A DNA stretch of 64,000 bases from Psychromicrobium lacuslunae (GCF_000950575.1 NZ_CP011005.1:2480001-2544000), one strand, 5' to 3'; shown: positions 32,556 through 42,726, numbered from the stretch's first letter. The notes: generated from the letters alone by a model not told the origin. Made by a program: numbers and translations.

Positions 32556-35500
32556 CTAGGAGTTGTTCTTCCGGCGGCGTGCTGCGAAAAGCACCAGCAG
32601 GATGCCGATCAAGAGCACCGCTCCGCCTGCACCGAAGAGCCAGATATTGTCGACACCGGTGTTCGGTAGCGGCTTGGTCTTCGGGTCCAGCGCGGTCTTC
32701 ACGCTCGACGGCGGCGAGACAACCGGTGATTTGCCGTTACTGCTTCCGGTCGCGGTGGCGGTATTGAAGACGGCTCCGGCAGCCACGTCAGCGGCGCTGA
32801 TCCGGTAGGGATCCGAGGTGCAGGTCACCGAGCTGCCCGGTGCGAGCTGAGGCACCGTGCAGTTCAGCTTGACCCCAGCGTTGCTGAGCAGCTGATCGGT
32901 GACACTCAGTTTGAGCAGCGTGGTGTTGCCAGTATTGCTCAGCGTAAAGCTGTAAACAATGGTGTCTCCAGCATCTTTCCGGCCATTGCCATTGGCGTCC
33001 TGTACCGCTCCGGCCTTCTTGAGTAGCTGCAGGCTAGACGTCGGATCCAAATTCTTGGTCACCGAGTCCGGATCGCTGACAATCGGTTTGCCGTCCGGCG
33101 TCTTGCCGCCAGCGGTCGCAGTGTTCTTGACCGCCCCGGCATCCACATCGGCCTGAGTGACCGTGTACAGCGCGCTGCAGTCGGTGCTAGCACCCGCTGC
33201 CAAGCTTGCCGCAGCACAGCTGACCTTCACCAGTGGATCGTTCACGGCGACGCCCGTGACCGTGCGAGTCCCGGTGTTCTTTACGGTGAAGAGGTACTCA
33301 ATGCTGTCCCCGGCGTCGAGCTTTCCGTTCCGGTTCAGATCCTTGGTCTGGCCGATCTTCTTCTCCAGGCTGAGGCCGTCACGCACCGTGAGCGGCTGGG
33401 TTGCCGTTGAGGTCACCGAATCGATCTTCGTCTCGCCGTGCTGCGCCGTGGCTTGCGCGGTATTCACTACCTCGCCGATATCAGTATCAGCTTGGGTGAT
33501 CGAGTATGTCGCGGTGCAGTCAACGCTCTCGCCGGGCGCGAGCTCGGTGCTCGGGCAGGAGATCTGCACCCCGGCCGCGGTCAGTTTGCCATCGGCAACA
33601 CTCACCGCGGTGACCGGCACATTGCCGGTGTTCTGCACGGTGAATTTGTAGTCGATGCTGTCCCCGGTGGCCAGCTGGCCGTCGTTATTCAGGTCGTGGG
33701 TGCCCGCGATCTGCTTTACAAAGCCCAGCATGGGCTTCTGATCGAGCGGCACCGTGACCCCGGCGGTGGCCTCAGCAACCGCCGAGCCATCTGGCTTATT
33801 GCCATTGACTACCGCGACGTTCTTGACGCTACCGTTGTTGATGTCTTGCTGGGTCAACGTATAGATCCCGGAACAATTCATCGATTCGCCGGGAGCCAAC
33901 ACGGTAGATTTGCAATCCAGATTTTCCAGTTGCATCTTGTCCGTGAGTGCAATGCCATTGATCGTGACCGAACCGGTGTTGGACACCACAAAGTTGAACT
34001 TAACCTTTTCGCCCGCGTCGATCTGACCATTGTTGTTCGCATCGACCGGCGGATCGTACCTCTTCTCGAGGCTTAGCGCTCCATCGTTTGCGGTTGGTGT
34101 ATTGACCGAGGCACTGCTACTGACCGTCGAGTTATCCGGTGCGGTCGCAGTTGCGGTAGCGCTGTTGGTCACCATTCCCGCATCCACATCGGATGTTTTG
34201 AGGGTGTAGCTACCCGAACAAATCTCTGTGCTCGCCCCGGGCTCGAGGGTTACCGCCGGACAGTTCAGATTGGGTAGCAGTTGATCCACAATTTTGACGT
34301 TCTTCAGCGTGGTATTGCCTTTATTGCTGGCTACAAGTGCGTAATTGATCCGGTCGCCGGTATCCGTCTTGCCATTGCCATTGACATCGATAATTCCGGT
34401 GACGGTTTTGACCAGTTCCAGATGATTATCCCGAAGCAGTGCGCGGACCACGCGGGCCTCGTTTGAAGTCACGGTTTGCGTCTGAGCTGGCTCAGAACCG
34501 GGCACCGGCGCGGTCGCGGTGGCGGTCGCGGTATTGGTCACCTTGCCAGCGTTCACATCCGCTTGGGTCAGCGTGTAGCTGCCTTCACAGTCGACGCTCT
34601 TCCCCGGCTGCACCTCACCGCTCGGGCAGCTCACTGTGACGCCGGGCAATTGCTCAATAACCTTGGGATTGCTCAGCGTCAGGGTGCCTTCATTGCTAAC
34701 AGTGAACAAGTAGTTCACCGTGTCGCCGGCATTGATGCCGCCGCTGTTATTGGTGTCCTCGACCGATTTCACCGACTTGACTAGTTTCACCAGTGCCTTC
34801 GAATCGGTCAGTACGGTAGCCTCCGACGGCGCTGAGGTTTTCACTCCCTCGGGTCCGGTCACCGTCGCGGTAGCCCTATTGACCACCTTGCCGGCGTTGA
34901 CCTGGGCCTGAGTCACGGTCAGGCTGCCACTGCACTCAGCGGACTCGCCCGGGTTGAGCGTGGTCGGGTTGCAGCTGATGTCGGCAATCAACTCATCGTT
35001 GATCTTGAGCTCACTGACCCGGGTGTTCCCGGTGTTGGTGACCACGAACTTGTAAGTCAGCGAATCGCCAGCATCGGTCAGGGTGTTGCCATTGGCATCG
35101 TCATGACTCTGCAGCGTCTTAACCAGGCTGACGTTGCTGGCTTGCGGCAACGGGGTGCTGACCAGATTACTATCGGCGTTCACCGCGGGGCGTCCCAGCG
35201 GCGGCGTGCCCGAGACCTTGGCCTGGTTATCAACCTTCCCGGCGTTGATGTCATCTTGAGTCAAGGCATAAGTGCCCTGACAGGTGATGGTTTCACCAGC
35301 GGCCAGCGAAGACTTCGGGCAGTTGATCAACGGCAGCTTCGGGTCGGTAACCGCGATATTGTCCAGGCTGGTGTTACCGGTGTTCTGCACAGTGAAGCTG
35401 TAGTTAATCGTCTCGCCGACGTCGGGCAGGCCGTTGCCATTGGCGTCTTGATAGTCCTTGCCCGCCTGCTTCACCACAGCCTTGCTAAGGCTGAGCTTAT

Positions 35501-38500
35501 CGGCAGCAACCAGGGGTGTTTCGGTGCTGCTGCCCGGCGATTCAACGGTCGAACCATTCGGCGCCTTTCCCTGGGCGATGGCAGTGTTTTTGACCAGGCC
35601 GTCATCCAGATTCTGCGCGGTGATGGAGTAGCTGGCGGTGCACTCGGCGACGCCCTGTGGGGCCAGCGTAGTGACCGAACAGTTGATCTTATTGGCCGGA
35701 ATCAAGGGATCGACGATGACTATCGAGTTCACCGTGGTGGTACCGAGGTTGGTCACCGTGAAGGTGTAAGCAATCGTCTCGCCCGGATCAATCTGACCAT
35801 TGTTATTGGTGTCCTGCGGCGCACCGGCCTTCTTCACGATGCCGAGCTGGTTGTTCGGCGCGATCGGCACCGTTACCTCATTACTAGGAGGTGAGATGAC
35901 CGGCACATCGGTTCCGGGTGGCGTTGCGGTGGCTGTGGCCTTATTGACGACCTTGCCCGCATCGACGTCGTGCTGCCCGATGGTGTAGCTCGCCGTGCAG
36001 GTGGTTGAGTCACCAGCGGGCAGATCCGTCACCGGGCAGCTGATCGGCGCATTGCCGAGCAGCTGGTCATTGATCGTCAGACCCTTCATGGTCACGGTGC
36101 CGGTATTGGTGACCTTGAAGGAATATTCAATCGTGTCGCCGCGATCGACAAAGCTGTTGCCATTGACATCCACTGGCGCAGCCGCGCTCTTCTCAACCGT
36201 CAATCCGACGGTCGGAGTCAGCGCCGTCGTGGTGCTATCGGTATTGGACTTCACCGTCTTACCGCTCGGGTCGAGCCCGCTCGCGGAGGCAGTGTTCTGC
36301 ACGCTGCCGTTATCCAGATCGGCGGCGGTGATGGTGTAGTCCTTGACGCAGACCATGGTCTCGCCGGCAGCCAACACGTCCTTCGGGCAGCTAATGCCGT
36401 TCATAATGGTGTCGCTGATCGCCAGGAAATCGATCGAGACGTTGCCCTGGTTGGTCACCGTGAAGGTGTAGCTAATCACGTCACCAGCATCGACCCGGTT
36501 GGAGCTATTGGCGTCCTTGACCGGGCTGGCTGCCTTGTCGAAGACGAGTTCGGCCTTCGCCGGAATCGGGGTGGTTACCTCGCTGCCGGGAGAGGTGGTG
36601 TTGCCGCCGCTCGGGGTGGTGCCCGTCGCGGTCGCCGAGTTGAAGACAAAGCCCTTATCGACGTCTTCCTGCTTCAGGGTGTAGGTACCGGTGCAGGTGG
36701 TGCTGGCGCCGGGGGCCAAAGTGGTCGCCGGGCAGTTCACGTTCTGAATCAGGCCGTCATTGACTACGACGCCGCTCAGCGTGGTGGTACCCGAGTTGGT
36801 CACCACAAAGCTGTAGGGAATCGTTTCGTTCGGGTCCATTAGGCCATTGTTATTGGCGTCATTCCACTGGCCAGCGGACTTCTTAATGGTCAGCGAGTTC
36901 TGTTGCGGTACTGGGACGGTGGCGGTGGAATCGCCGGAATCAATGGTTCCGCCGTAGGGGTCCTTGGCGGTAGCGCTCGCGGTGTTATCCACCTTGCCCG
37001 CATTCAAGTCATCCTGAGTCAGCAGGTAGCTGCCGGTGCAGGTGGTGCTCGCCCCGGGCGCCAGGGTGTTGACCGGGCAGTTCACCGCACCAATCTTCGG
37101 GTCGGTGACCGCGAAGTTGCTCAGCGTGACATTGCCGTCGTTACGGAGCACGAAGCGGTAGCTCACGGTATCCCCGACGTCGATCCGGCCGTTGCCATTG
37201 CTGTCCGTCGGCGCGTTCGCTTCCTTGCTCAGGCTCAATTTGCCTTCGCCCTTGGCGTCGACGACGGCGGAATCCTCGGGCGAGGTGATCTGGCCACCGG
37301 CGGGCGGGGTGGCAAAAGCCTTCGCCTTATTGACGATGGTGCCCGCGTCGATGTCCGCCTGGGTGATCGCGTATTGCGCCTGGCAGCTGGTTTCCTCGTT
37401 CGGCTGCAGGTCAGCCACCGGACACTGCACCGATCCAACCAGGCCATCGTTCACGCCGAGTAGGTGCAAGGTGGTGTTGCCGGTGTTCTTCAGCTTGAAG
37501 GTGTACGGAACCAAGTCACCAGCCTTGATGGTGGTGCCACCGTTCTGGTGCTGAATTGCTCCGGCCGTCTTATCCAGCGAGAGGCTGGGCAATTGAACCA
37601 GCGGCACATTTGCGGTTGCTGGCAATGATTCCACCGCGCTGTTATCCGGCGCGGTGCCCTTGGCAGTAGCCACGTTGTGCACTTCGCCGCGATTGAAATC
37701 GGCAGTTTGCAGAACATACGTGCCCTTGCAGATCGCGCTCTGTCCCGGGTCGAGCTCGGTGACATCACAAATCACCGACGTCACCAGCGGGTCACTGATC
37801 GCGATGTTCTTAATCGTCACCGTCGAGTTGTTTTTCACCGTGAAGGTGTACTCCACGGTGCCGCCCGCGCCAACAGTGCTCTGACCCGGCGCTGGTTGCG
37901 GGGTGCCCGCAGTCTTCTGCAGGGCCAGCTCGGTCTGCGGCAGGATCGGCGTATTGGTGCTGTCCTGAGGTGAATCGACGGTGTCGCCAGTCGGATCGGT
38001 AGCGGTGGCGTGTGCGGTGTTTTGCACTGAACCACTGTTAACGTCCGCCTGAGTGAGCGTGTAAGTCGCGGTGCACAAGCGGGTTTGGCCGGGCGCTAGT
38101 GGACCGGCTGGGCAACTCGCCTGACCGACCTTCGGATCGACAATGGAGAGCGCGTTCAAGGTGACAGCACCATTATTGGTGACCTCAAAGGTGTAGGCGA
38201 TGGTGTCGCCCGCGTCGGTCACTCCATTGCCGTTCACATCAGTAGGTGCTGCCGCCCGCTTATCGAAGGTCATTGAGGCGACCACGCTCATCGGGGTGGT
38301 CACCGAAGACTTATTCGAGGTCACGGTGGTTCCTGCGGAGTCCTTGGCGGTCGCGGTTGCTTCGTTGACGACCTTGCCGGCGTCGACGTCGGCCTGCAAG
38401 ATCTCGTAGGTAGCCGTACAGGTCACGGTGGCGCCCGGAGCTAGGTCAGTTGCTGGGCACTGTACCGAACCAGCCTTGGGATCATTGATCGCCAAGGTGT

Positions 38501-41500
38501 TCAATGCCACGGTGCCGGTGTTGGTGACCTTGAAGGTGTAGGGGATGAAGTCGCCATGATCGGTACGACCATTGTTGTTGTTATCAATAACGGCCTGCGC
38601 TTCTTTGAGCAAGCTAATGCTACGAAGCTGCGGGACCACCACGCTCTTGCTTGACTGATTGGAGGGGACCTCGGGGCGTCCGCCCTGGGGCGTACCGAAG
38701 GCGGTCGCGGTGTTATTGACCACGCCCGCATTCAGGTCCGCCTGCGTCAGCGTGTAGCTACCGGTGCAGGTGACGCTGGCACCGGGCGCCAGCGCACCCG
38801 CCGGGCAATTAGCGCTGAGTTTATTGTCCTGAACCCGTACCGATTGCAGCGTTGAGGTGCCGGTGTTCTTCACCACGAAGGTGTAAGGAACGGTGTCCCC
38901 GACATTGATCTTGCCATTGCCGTCGGAGTCCACCGGACCGGTCGAATCCTTGACCAGGCTGAGCGAATCAACCTGAGTGATCGGTGTGGAGGTGGTGCTG
39001 GGCTGAGAGGTCACCGCGCCACGTCCCGGCGGAGTTCCGGTGGCGGTAGCGGAGTTATCTGCCTTGCCAGCATCCACCTCGGCCTGGCTAATGGTGTGCG
39101 TCCCGGTGCAATTCACCGATTTGCCCGGCGCCAGCGTGGTGCTCGGGCATTGCAGGCCGGTGACCTTCGGGTCGCTGACCAGCACGCCGGTCAGCGTGGT
39201 GTTGCCGGTGTTCGTCACCAGGAAGCTATAAGCAATGGTATCTCCGGCATCGATCCGGCCACTGCTATTCGCATCGACCGGGGTACCGGCGCTCTTCTTA
39301 ATCGAAATGGCGTCCACCACGGGCAGCGGCTTGGTTTCGACGGACTCGTTTGAGGTCACCGTGCTGCCACCACTCTTGGCGCTGGCGGTGGCCTTATTGT
39401 CTACCTTGCCGGCGTCGAAATCAGCCTGGGTCAGCACCAGAGAACCGGTGCAAGTCGCTGATTCACCGGGCGCCAGCGGGGCGCTGGGGCAGCTCACGCC
39501 GGGGATCTTCGGATCGGCAACCGTCACGGTGTCGACGGTGACGTTGCCGGTGTTGGTCACGGTGAAGCTGTAGCTCAGGGTGTCCCCCGCCCCGGTGCTG
39601 CCATCGCCAGTGGTATCGGCGATATCGCCAGCTTTCTTCAGCAAGCTGATCTTCGGCGCTTGCACAATGGCCAGGCTGGTGGAGTCCTCTGCCGAGTTCA
39701 CGTCTTGGTTCTTCGGGTCCTTGCCATTGGCATGAGCGGTGTTGCGCACGCTGCCTGAATCTACGTCGTCTTGAGTGATCAAGTATGAGCCGGTGCAGCT
39801 AGTCGATTGTCCGGGGGCCAGCGTGGTCAGCGGGCAGCTCACTCCACTGACCTTGCTATCGACAACATTGACGCCGGTCACCGTCACCGAGCCGGAGTTG
39901 GTCACCACGAAGGTGTAGGGGATCCGGTCCCCCTTGCCGATGCTGCCGTCACCGTTGACGTCCACCGGCGTGCCCTGCTGCTTATCAAAGGTCAGCGAGC
40001 CGACGCCAGTCAACGGCGTATCGGTGGTGCTCGGGGCAGAAGTTGAGCTGCTGTTATCCGGCTTGGTTACCGCACCGGTGGCCGAATTGGCCCGGTGGCC
40101 AGCGTTCATATCGGCCTGGCTAATGGTGTAGTTCGCGGTGCACGTGATGGAGTCACCCGGTGCCAGCGGAGCGGTTGGGCAAGTCACCGCACCGAGCAGC
40201 GAGTCAGCAACAGTCGCCTTCGTCAGCGTGGTGGTGCCGGTGTTGGTGAACTTGAAGCTGTACCCAATACTGTCGCCCGCGTCCAAACGCCCAGAAGCAT
40301 TGCTATCCACCGGCGCACTCGCGGACTTGACGAAACTGAAGCTGGAGACCTGCGGCAACGGCTTGCTGGCGGTTGAAGTATTCGATACCACCGACTGGCC
40401 ACTACTGTTCTTAGCGTTTGCGGTGGCGGAGTTATCCACCTTAGCGGCGTCAATATCAGACTGCTTTAGCGTGTAGGTAGCCGTGCAGCTGGTTTTAGCG
40501 CCAGGCGCCAAGGTGCTTACCGGGCAGCTCACCCCCGGGATCTTGGCGTCGCTGATACTCAGGGTGTTCAGCGTGGTCGCCCCGGTGTTTTCAAGGTCAA
40601 AAGTGTAGGCAATGGTATCGCCAGCATCGGTGCGGCCTGAGTTATTAGCGTCTGTGATTGCACCGGCGGTCTTGGTCAGCTTGAGCGTGCTCGGCGTCGT
40701 GATCGGAGTGGTCACCTGGCTGGGCGGAGAGGTGACAGCACTGCCGCCGGGTGGCGTGCCCTTAGCTGTTGCACTATTAGTCACAGAGGCTGCGTCAATA
40801 TCACTCTGGGTCAGCTGGTAACTGCCAGTACAGGTCATACTGGCGTTGACCGCCAGCGTGGTTGCCGGGCAGGAGACGTTGCTGATCTTGGGATCGGTCA
40901 CCGAAACCGAGTTGAGCACGGTGTTACCGGTGTTTCGCACCACGAAGTTGTAGAGCTGGGTATCCCCCGCATCGACCCGGCCGGAACCATTGGTGTCTTG
41001 CAGTGCCCCGGCGGTCTTGGTCACGGTGAGCGCCGGGTTAAGCAGCACGGTATTGGTGGTGGCGGTGTTGTTCGCCGGGACGTGGTCGAATTCATTTCCG
41101 GACACCGTCGCGGTATTAGTCACCGTGCTGCCCGGCGCGGTGGCCGCTGCCACCGTGCCATTGACCGTGATCGTCTGGCTCGCCCCCACCGCGAGGTTAC
41201 CGATCGCGCAGCTAATGCTCTGACCGTTCACGGCGCAGCTAGCGCCACCGTCGATCTGAGCTGTGCCACCGGTGATGCTGGCCGGCAAGGCGTCCACGGC
41301 GGTGACTCCGGTGGCAGCCTGAGGGCCGTTATTGGTCACCGTCAGTTTGTATTGAATCGGGCTTCCGGCGACCGGGGTTTGAGTTACCAAGGCCTTGGTG
41401 ATTTGCAGATCCGCAGCCGCAGCCACCAGGGTCTGCACTGTCTGCGAAGTAGAGGTCTTGACTGTATTGGTCAGCGTGTCACGGTAATTAACTGTTGCTT

Positions 41501-42608
41501 TGTTATTGATTTCACCGGCAGCAGCAGCTGAGGTCACCAGCACCCTAAAGGTGGCTGTGGTGCTGGTGCCGGGCGCGATCTTGCCACCGGTCGAAGCGGT
41601 GGCACCGGTACCCAGGCGAATGCTAACGGTATTACTCGCCGCGCTGTATTCGGCCCGATCGTCACCCGTCGCATCGGTATAAGACCCTGCACCAACTCCT
41701 GAAGAGATCTTCAATGAACCGGGCTGGTACTGAGCGCCAGCCGGTATCACGTCCTGCAGCACCGACTCGGGTGCGTCAATTCCACCGCCGTTATTGACGG
41801 CAACGTTGTACTCAAGCACGTCGCCGACCTTGGCTGGGTTATTGCCGTTCAGGTTAGTGACCGTTTTATTCGCGATCAGGCAGGCAGCGTTGCCAAACTG
41901 GATCGCATCCAGGAAGTTACCGACTGTGGCGTTGCCACCGGCGGAGGAGATCGCCTCGAACTGGAAACGGGTGGTGGTCTGACCGGCAGGCACCGTGTAA
42001 GTGCCAGAATAGGTGCCCCAGGTCGTCCCATCGCTGAGCCTCTGCTGTTCGACCGGGTTGCTGGTGGTGCCGATCTTGACCGCCATCACGTCGGTGCCTT
42101 GGCGGCCGCGATGCGCCAGTGACCATTGAATGGTCTGGCCCGGGGTGGTGGCAATGTCCTGGTAGAGCGCCGAGGCGTAGTTGGCGTTCAGTTCAACAAA
42201 TTGGCTGCCAGAGTAGGACGGCACGCCGTTGAACCCGCTCTTCCAGTACTCAATTAGCCCATCACGCGCGGTGGTATTCCAACCCGGCACCGAGGCCTGC
42301 GGATAGGTCGTCCACTGACCGGTCATCACCGGCTGCTCAAAGTCACCGTTGGCGAGCGTGATCGGCGTCGGGCAGCTGCTCGGGTTCTGGGTGGCGGGCG
42401 GTAGCGCCATCGGAGCCACCCCGGGTGCAGCCACCGAGGGCTGAATCGCCGGCGCAACCAGCACAGTACCGAAGGCCAGCGCCATCACGGCCGTTGTGGC
42501 GACTGCCGCATGGATGAGGTTCTTCACCCCGAACCGTGCTCGCCGTTTCCGCAAGTGCCGCCCCGAGACGCCTTGCTTATGTTCTAAATTTTGACCCAGC
42601 TGTGCCAT
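32556..42608 (-). CDS. Giant sortase-anchored surface protein with 24 DUF7507-like repeats
   Basis: The 3350-residue protein has, in order: a basic leader and signal helix (about residues 30-62); a jelly-roll-like domain (about 75-240; GDFEQPV, WSLAHRGRQGTDVMAVKIG); two DUF11-like repeats (about 245-524); 24 repeats of about 116 residues (525-3305); and a wall-sorting signal, LPNTG (3314-3318), hydrophobic helix and basic tail RRRKNNS. A typical repeat has an Asp/Asn loop (DANGNGRKDAGD), Y-F-V-N-TGN strands, CP...LAPG...CTG with two cysteines that may form a disulfide, and NxATAxG. Sortase must be encoded elsewhere. A fibrous adhesin is the likely role. Ribosome site GGGGAT precedes the ATG. 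Confidence 0.93.
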   Translation of the reverse strand: MAQLGQNLEHKQGVSGRHLRKRRARFGVKNLIHAAVATTAVMALAFGTVLVAPAIQPSVAAPGVAPMALPPATQNPSSCPTPITLANGDFEQPVMTGQWTTYPQASVPGWNTTARDGLIEYWKSGFNGVPSYSGSQFVELNANYASALYQDIATTPGQTIQWSLAHRGRQGTDVMAVKIGTTSNPVEQQRLSDGTTWGTYSGTYTVPAGQTTTRFQFEAISSAGGNATVGNFLDAIQFGNAACLIANKTVTNLNGNNPAKVGDVLEYNVAVNNGGGIDAPESVLQDVIPAGAQYQPGSLKISSGVGAGSYTDATGDDRAEYSAASNTVSIRLGTGATASTGGKIAPGTSTTATFRVLVTSAAAAGEINNKATVNYRDTLTNTVKTSTSQTVQTLVAAAADLQITKALVTQTPVAGSPIQYKLTVTNNGPQAATGVTAVDALPASITGGTAQIDGGASCAVNGQSISCAIGNLAVGASQTITVNGTVAAATAPGSTVTNTATVSGNEFDHVPANNTATTNTVLLNPALTVTKTAGALQDTNGSGRVDAGDTQLYNFVVRNTGNTVLNSVSVTDPKISNVSCPATTLAVNASMTCTGSYQLTQSDIDAASVTNSATAKGTPPGGSAVTSPPSQVTTPITTPSTLKLTKTAGAITDANNSGRTDAGDTIAYTFDLENTGATTLNTLSISDAKIPGVSCPVSTLAPGAKTSCTATYTLKQSDIDAAKVDNSATANAKNSSGQSVVSNTSTASKPLPQVSSFSFVKSASAPVDSNASGRLDAGDSIGYSFKFTNTGTTTLTKATVADSLLGAVTCPTAPLAPGDSITCTANYTISQADMNAGHRANSATGAVTKPDNSSSTSAPSTTDTPLTGVGSLTFDKQQGTPVDVNGDGSIGKGDRIPYTFVVTNSGSVTVTGVNVVDSKVSGVSCPLTTLAPGQSTSCTGSYLITQDDVDSGSVRNTAHANGKDPKNQDVNSAEDSTSLAIVQAPKISLLKKAGDIADTTGDGSTGAGDTLSYSFTVTNTGNVTVDTVTVADPKIPGVSCPSAPLAPGESATCTGSLVLTQADFDAGKVDNKATASAKSGGSTVTSNESVETKPLPVVDAISIKKSAGTPVDANSSGRIDAGDTIAYSFLVTNTGNTTLTGVLVSDPKVTGLQCPSTTLAPGKSVNCTGTHTISQAEVDAGKADNSATATGTPPGRGAVTSQPSTTSTPITQVDSLSLVKDSTGPVDSDGNGKINVGDTVPYTFVVKNTGTSTLQSVRVQDNKLSANCPAGALAPGASVTCTGSYTLTQADLNAGVVNNTATAFGTPQGGRPEVPSNQSSKSVVVPQLRSISLLKEAQAVIDNNNNGRTDHGDFIPYTFKVTNTGTVALNTLAINDPKAGSVQCPATDLAPGATVTCTATYEILQADVDAGKVVNEATATAKDSAGTTVTSNKSSVTTPMSVVASMTFDKRAAAPTDVNGNGVTDAGDTIAYTFEVTNNGAVTLNALSIVDPKVGQASCPAGPLAPGQTRLCTATYTLTQADVNSGSVQNTAHATATDPTGDTVDSPQDSTNTPILPQTELALQKTAGTPQPAPGQSTVGAGGTVEYTFTVKNNSTVTIKNIAISDPLVTSVICDVTELDPGQSAICKGTYVLQTADFNRGEVHNVATAKGTAPDNSAVESLPATANVPLVQLPSLSLDKTAGAIQHQNGGTTIKAGDLVPYTFKLKNTGNTTLHLLGVNDGLVGSVQCPVADLQPNEETSCQAQYAITQADIDAGTIVNKAKAFATPPAGGQITSPEDSAVVDAKGEGKLSLSKEANAPTDSNGNGRIDVGDTVSYRFVLRNDGNVTLSNFAVTDPKIGAVNCPVNTLAPGASTTCTGSYLLTQDDLNAGKVDNTASATAKDPYGGTIDSGDSTATVPVPQQNSLTIKKSAGQWNDANNNGLMDPNETIPYSFVVTNSGTTTLSGVVVNDGLIQNVNCPATTLAPGASTTCTGTYTLKQEDVDKGFVFNSATATGTTPSGGNTTSPGSEVTTPIPAKAELVFDKAASPVKDANSSNRVDAGDVISYTFTVTNQGNVSIDFLAISDTIMNGISCPKDVLAAGETMVCVKDYTITAADLDNGSVQNTASASGLDPSGKTVKSNTDSTTTALTPTVGLTVEKSAAAPVDVNGNSFVDRGDTIEYSFKVTNTGTVTMKGLTINDQLLGNAPISCPVTDLPAGDSTTCTASYTIGQHDVDAGKVVNKATATATPPGTDVPVISPPSNEVTVPIAPNNQLGIVKKAGAPQDTNNNGQIDPGETIAYTFTVTNLGTTTVNSIVIVDPLIPANKINCSVTTLAPQGVAECTASYSITAQNLDDGLVKNTAIAQGKAPNGSTVESPGSSTETPLVAADKLSLSKAVVKQAGKDYQDANGNGLPDVGETINYSFTVQNTGNTSLDNIAVTDPKLPLINCPKSSLAAGETITCQGTYALTQDDINAGKVDNQAKVSGTPPLGRPAVNADSNLVSTPLPQASNVSLVKTLQSHDDANGNTLTDAGDSLTYKFVVTNTGNTRVSELKINDELIADISCNPTTLNPGESAECSGSLTVTQAQVNAGKVVNRATATVTGPEGVKTSAPSEATVLTDSKALVKLVKSVKSVEDTNNSGGINAGDTVNYLFTVSNEGTLTLSNPKVIEQLPGVTVSCPSGEVQPGKSVDCEGSYTLTQADVNAGKVTNTATATATAPVPGSEPAQTQTVTSNEARVVRALLRDNHLELVKTVTGIIDVNGNGKTDTGDRINYALVASNKGNTTLKNVKIVDQLLPNLNCPAVTLEPGASTEICSGSYTLKTSDVDAGMVTNSATATATAPDNSTVSSSASVNTPTANDGALSLEKRYDPPVDANNNGQIDAGEKVKFNFVVSNTGSVTINGIALTDKMQLENLDCKSTVLAPGESMNCSGIYTLTQQDINNGSVKNVAVVNGNKPDGSAVAEATAGVTVPLDQKPMLGFVKQIAGTHDLNNDGQLATGDSIDYKFTVQNTGNVPVTAVSVADGKLTAAGVQISCPSTELAPGESVDCTATYSITQADTDIGEVVNTAQATAQHGETKIDSVTSTATQPLTVRDGLSLEKKIGQTKDLNRNGKLDAGDSIEYLFTVKNTGTRTVTGVAVNDPLVKVSCAAASLAAGASTDCSALYTVTQADVDAGAVKNTATAGGKTPDGKPIVSDPDSVTKNLDPTSSLQLLKKAGAVQDANGNGRKDAGDTIVYSFTLSNTGNTTLLKLSVTDQLLSNAGVKLNCTVPQLAPGSSVTCTSDPYRISAADVAAGAVFNTATATGSSNGKSPVVSPPSSVKTALDPKTKPLPNTGVDNIWLFGAGGAVLLIGILLVLFAARRRKNNS
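32655..32669 (-). other. LPNTG sortase recognition site
   Basis: Five codons encode LPNTG, 37 residues from the end. A 20-residue hydrophobic segment and RRRK follow. Sortase would cut between Thr and Gly and attach the protein to the cell wall. Confidence 0.92.
32690..41036 (-). repeat. Array of 24 coding repeats of about 350 bp
   Basis: From residue 525 of the giant protein, 24 units each start with a xLxLxK strand and an acidic loop and end before the next Leu/Val-Lys pair. Units 10 and 11 (QPAPGQSTVGAGG and QHQNGGTTIKAGD loops) are degenerate at the loop, and unit 17 has a longer entry. Units are diverged in DNA as well as protein, so the array is old rather than freshly amplified. Confidence 0.88.
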
Positions 42609-42630
42609 ATAAATCCCCGTTTTTGCCCAT

Positions 42631-42646
42631 ACTCGTCCCCACGAGT
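42631..42646 (-). other. Leader hairpin of the giant surface protein gene
   Basis: ACTCGT and ACGAGT pair around a loop that reads GGGG on the transcript, about 22 bases before the ATG. The loop could compete with the GGGGAT ribosome site, but this is speculative. Confidence 0.3.
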
Positions 42647-42705
42647 CCCCTAGCTACCCGAGTAACCCTACCTCAACCGGTTCAGCAACTCACAACGACA
42701 TAATT

Positions 42706-42725
42706 CGTCATAGTCAACTATGACG
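42706..42725. promoter_or_regulatory. Palindrome between mnhG and the giant surface protein gene
   Basis: CGTCATAG-TCAA-CTATGACG is a perfect eight-base dyad starting two bases beyond the mnhG stop and about 100 bases upstream of the surface-protein ATG. It could end the mnh transcript or be an operator. Confidence 0.4.
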
Positions 42726-42726
42726 T

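Noticed and set aside
31896-32669. 257-residue forward frame over the lipoprotein and DUF4235 genes
   Set aside because: Crosses three real reverse-strand genes and has no recognisable domain.
33438-35894. Long forward-strand open frames (212 and 263 residues) inside the giant gene
   Set aside because: They lie antisense to the repeat array, follow the repeat period and have arginine/histidine-rich, non-protein-like content. They are shadows of the coding repeats.
32690-41036. CRISPR-like or tandem DNA repeat
   Set aside because: Units are about 350 bp, in frame and strongly diverged; no short identical repeats with spacers.
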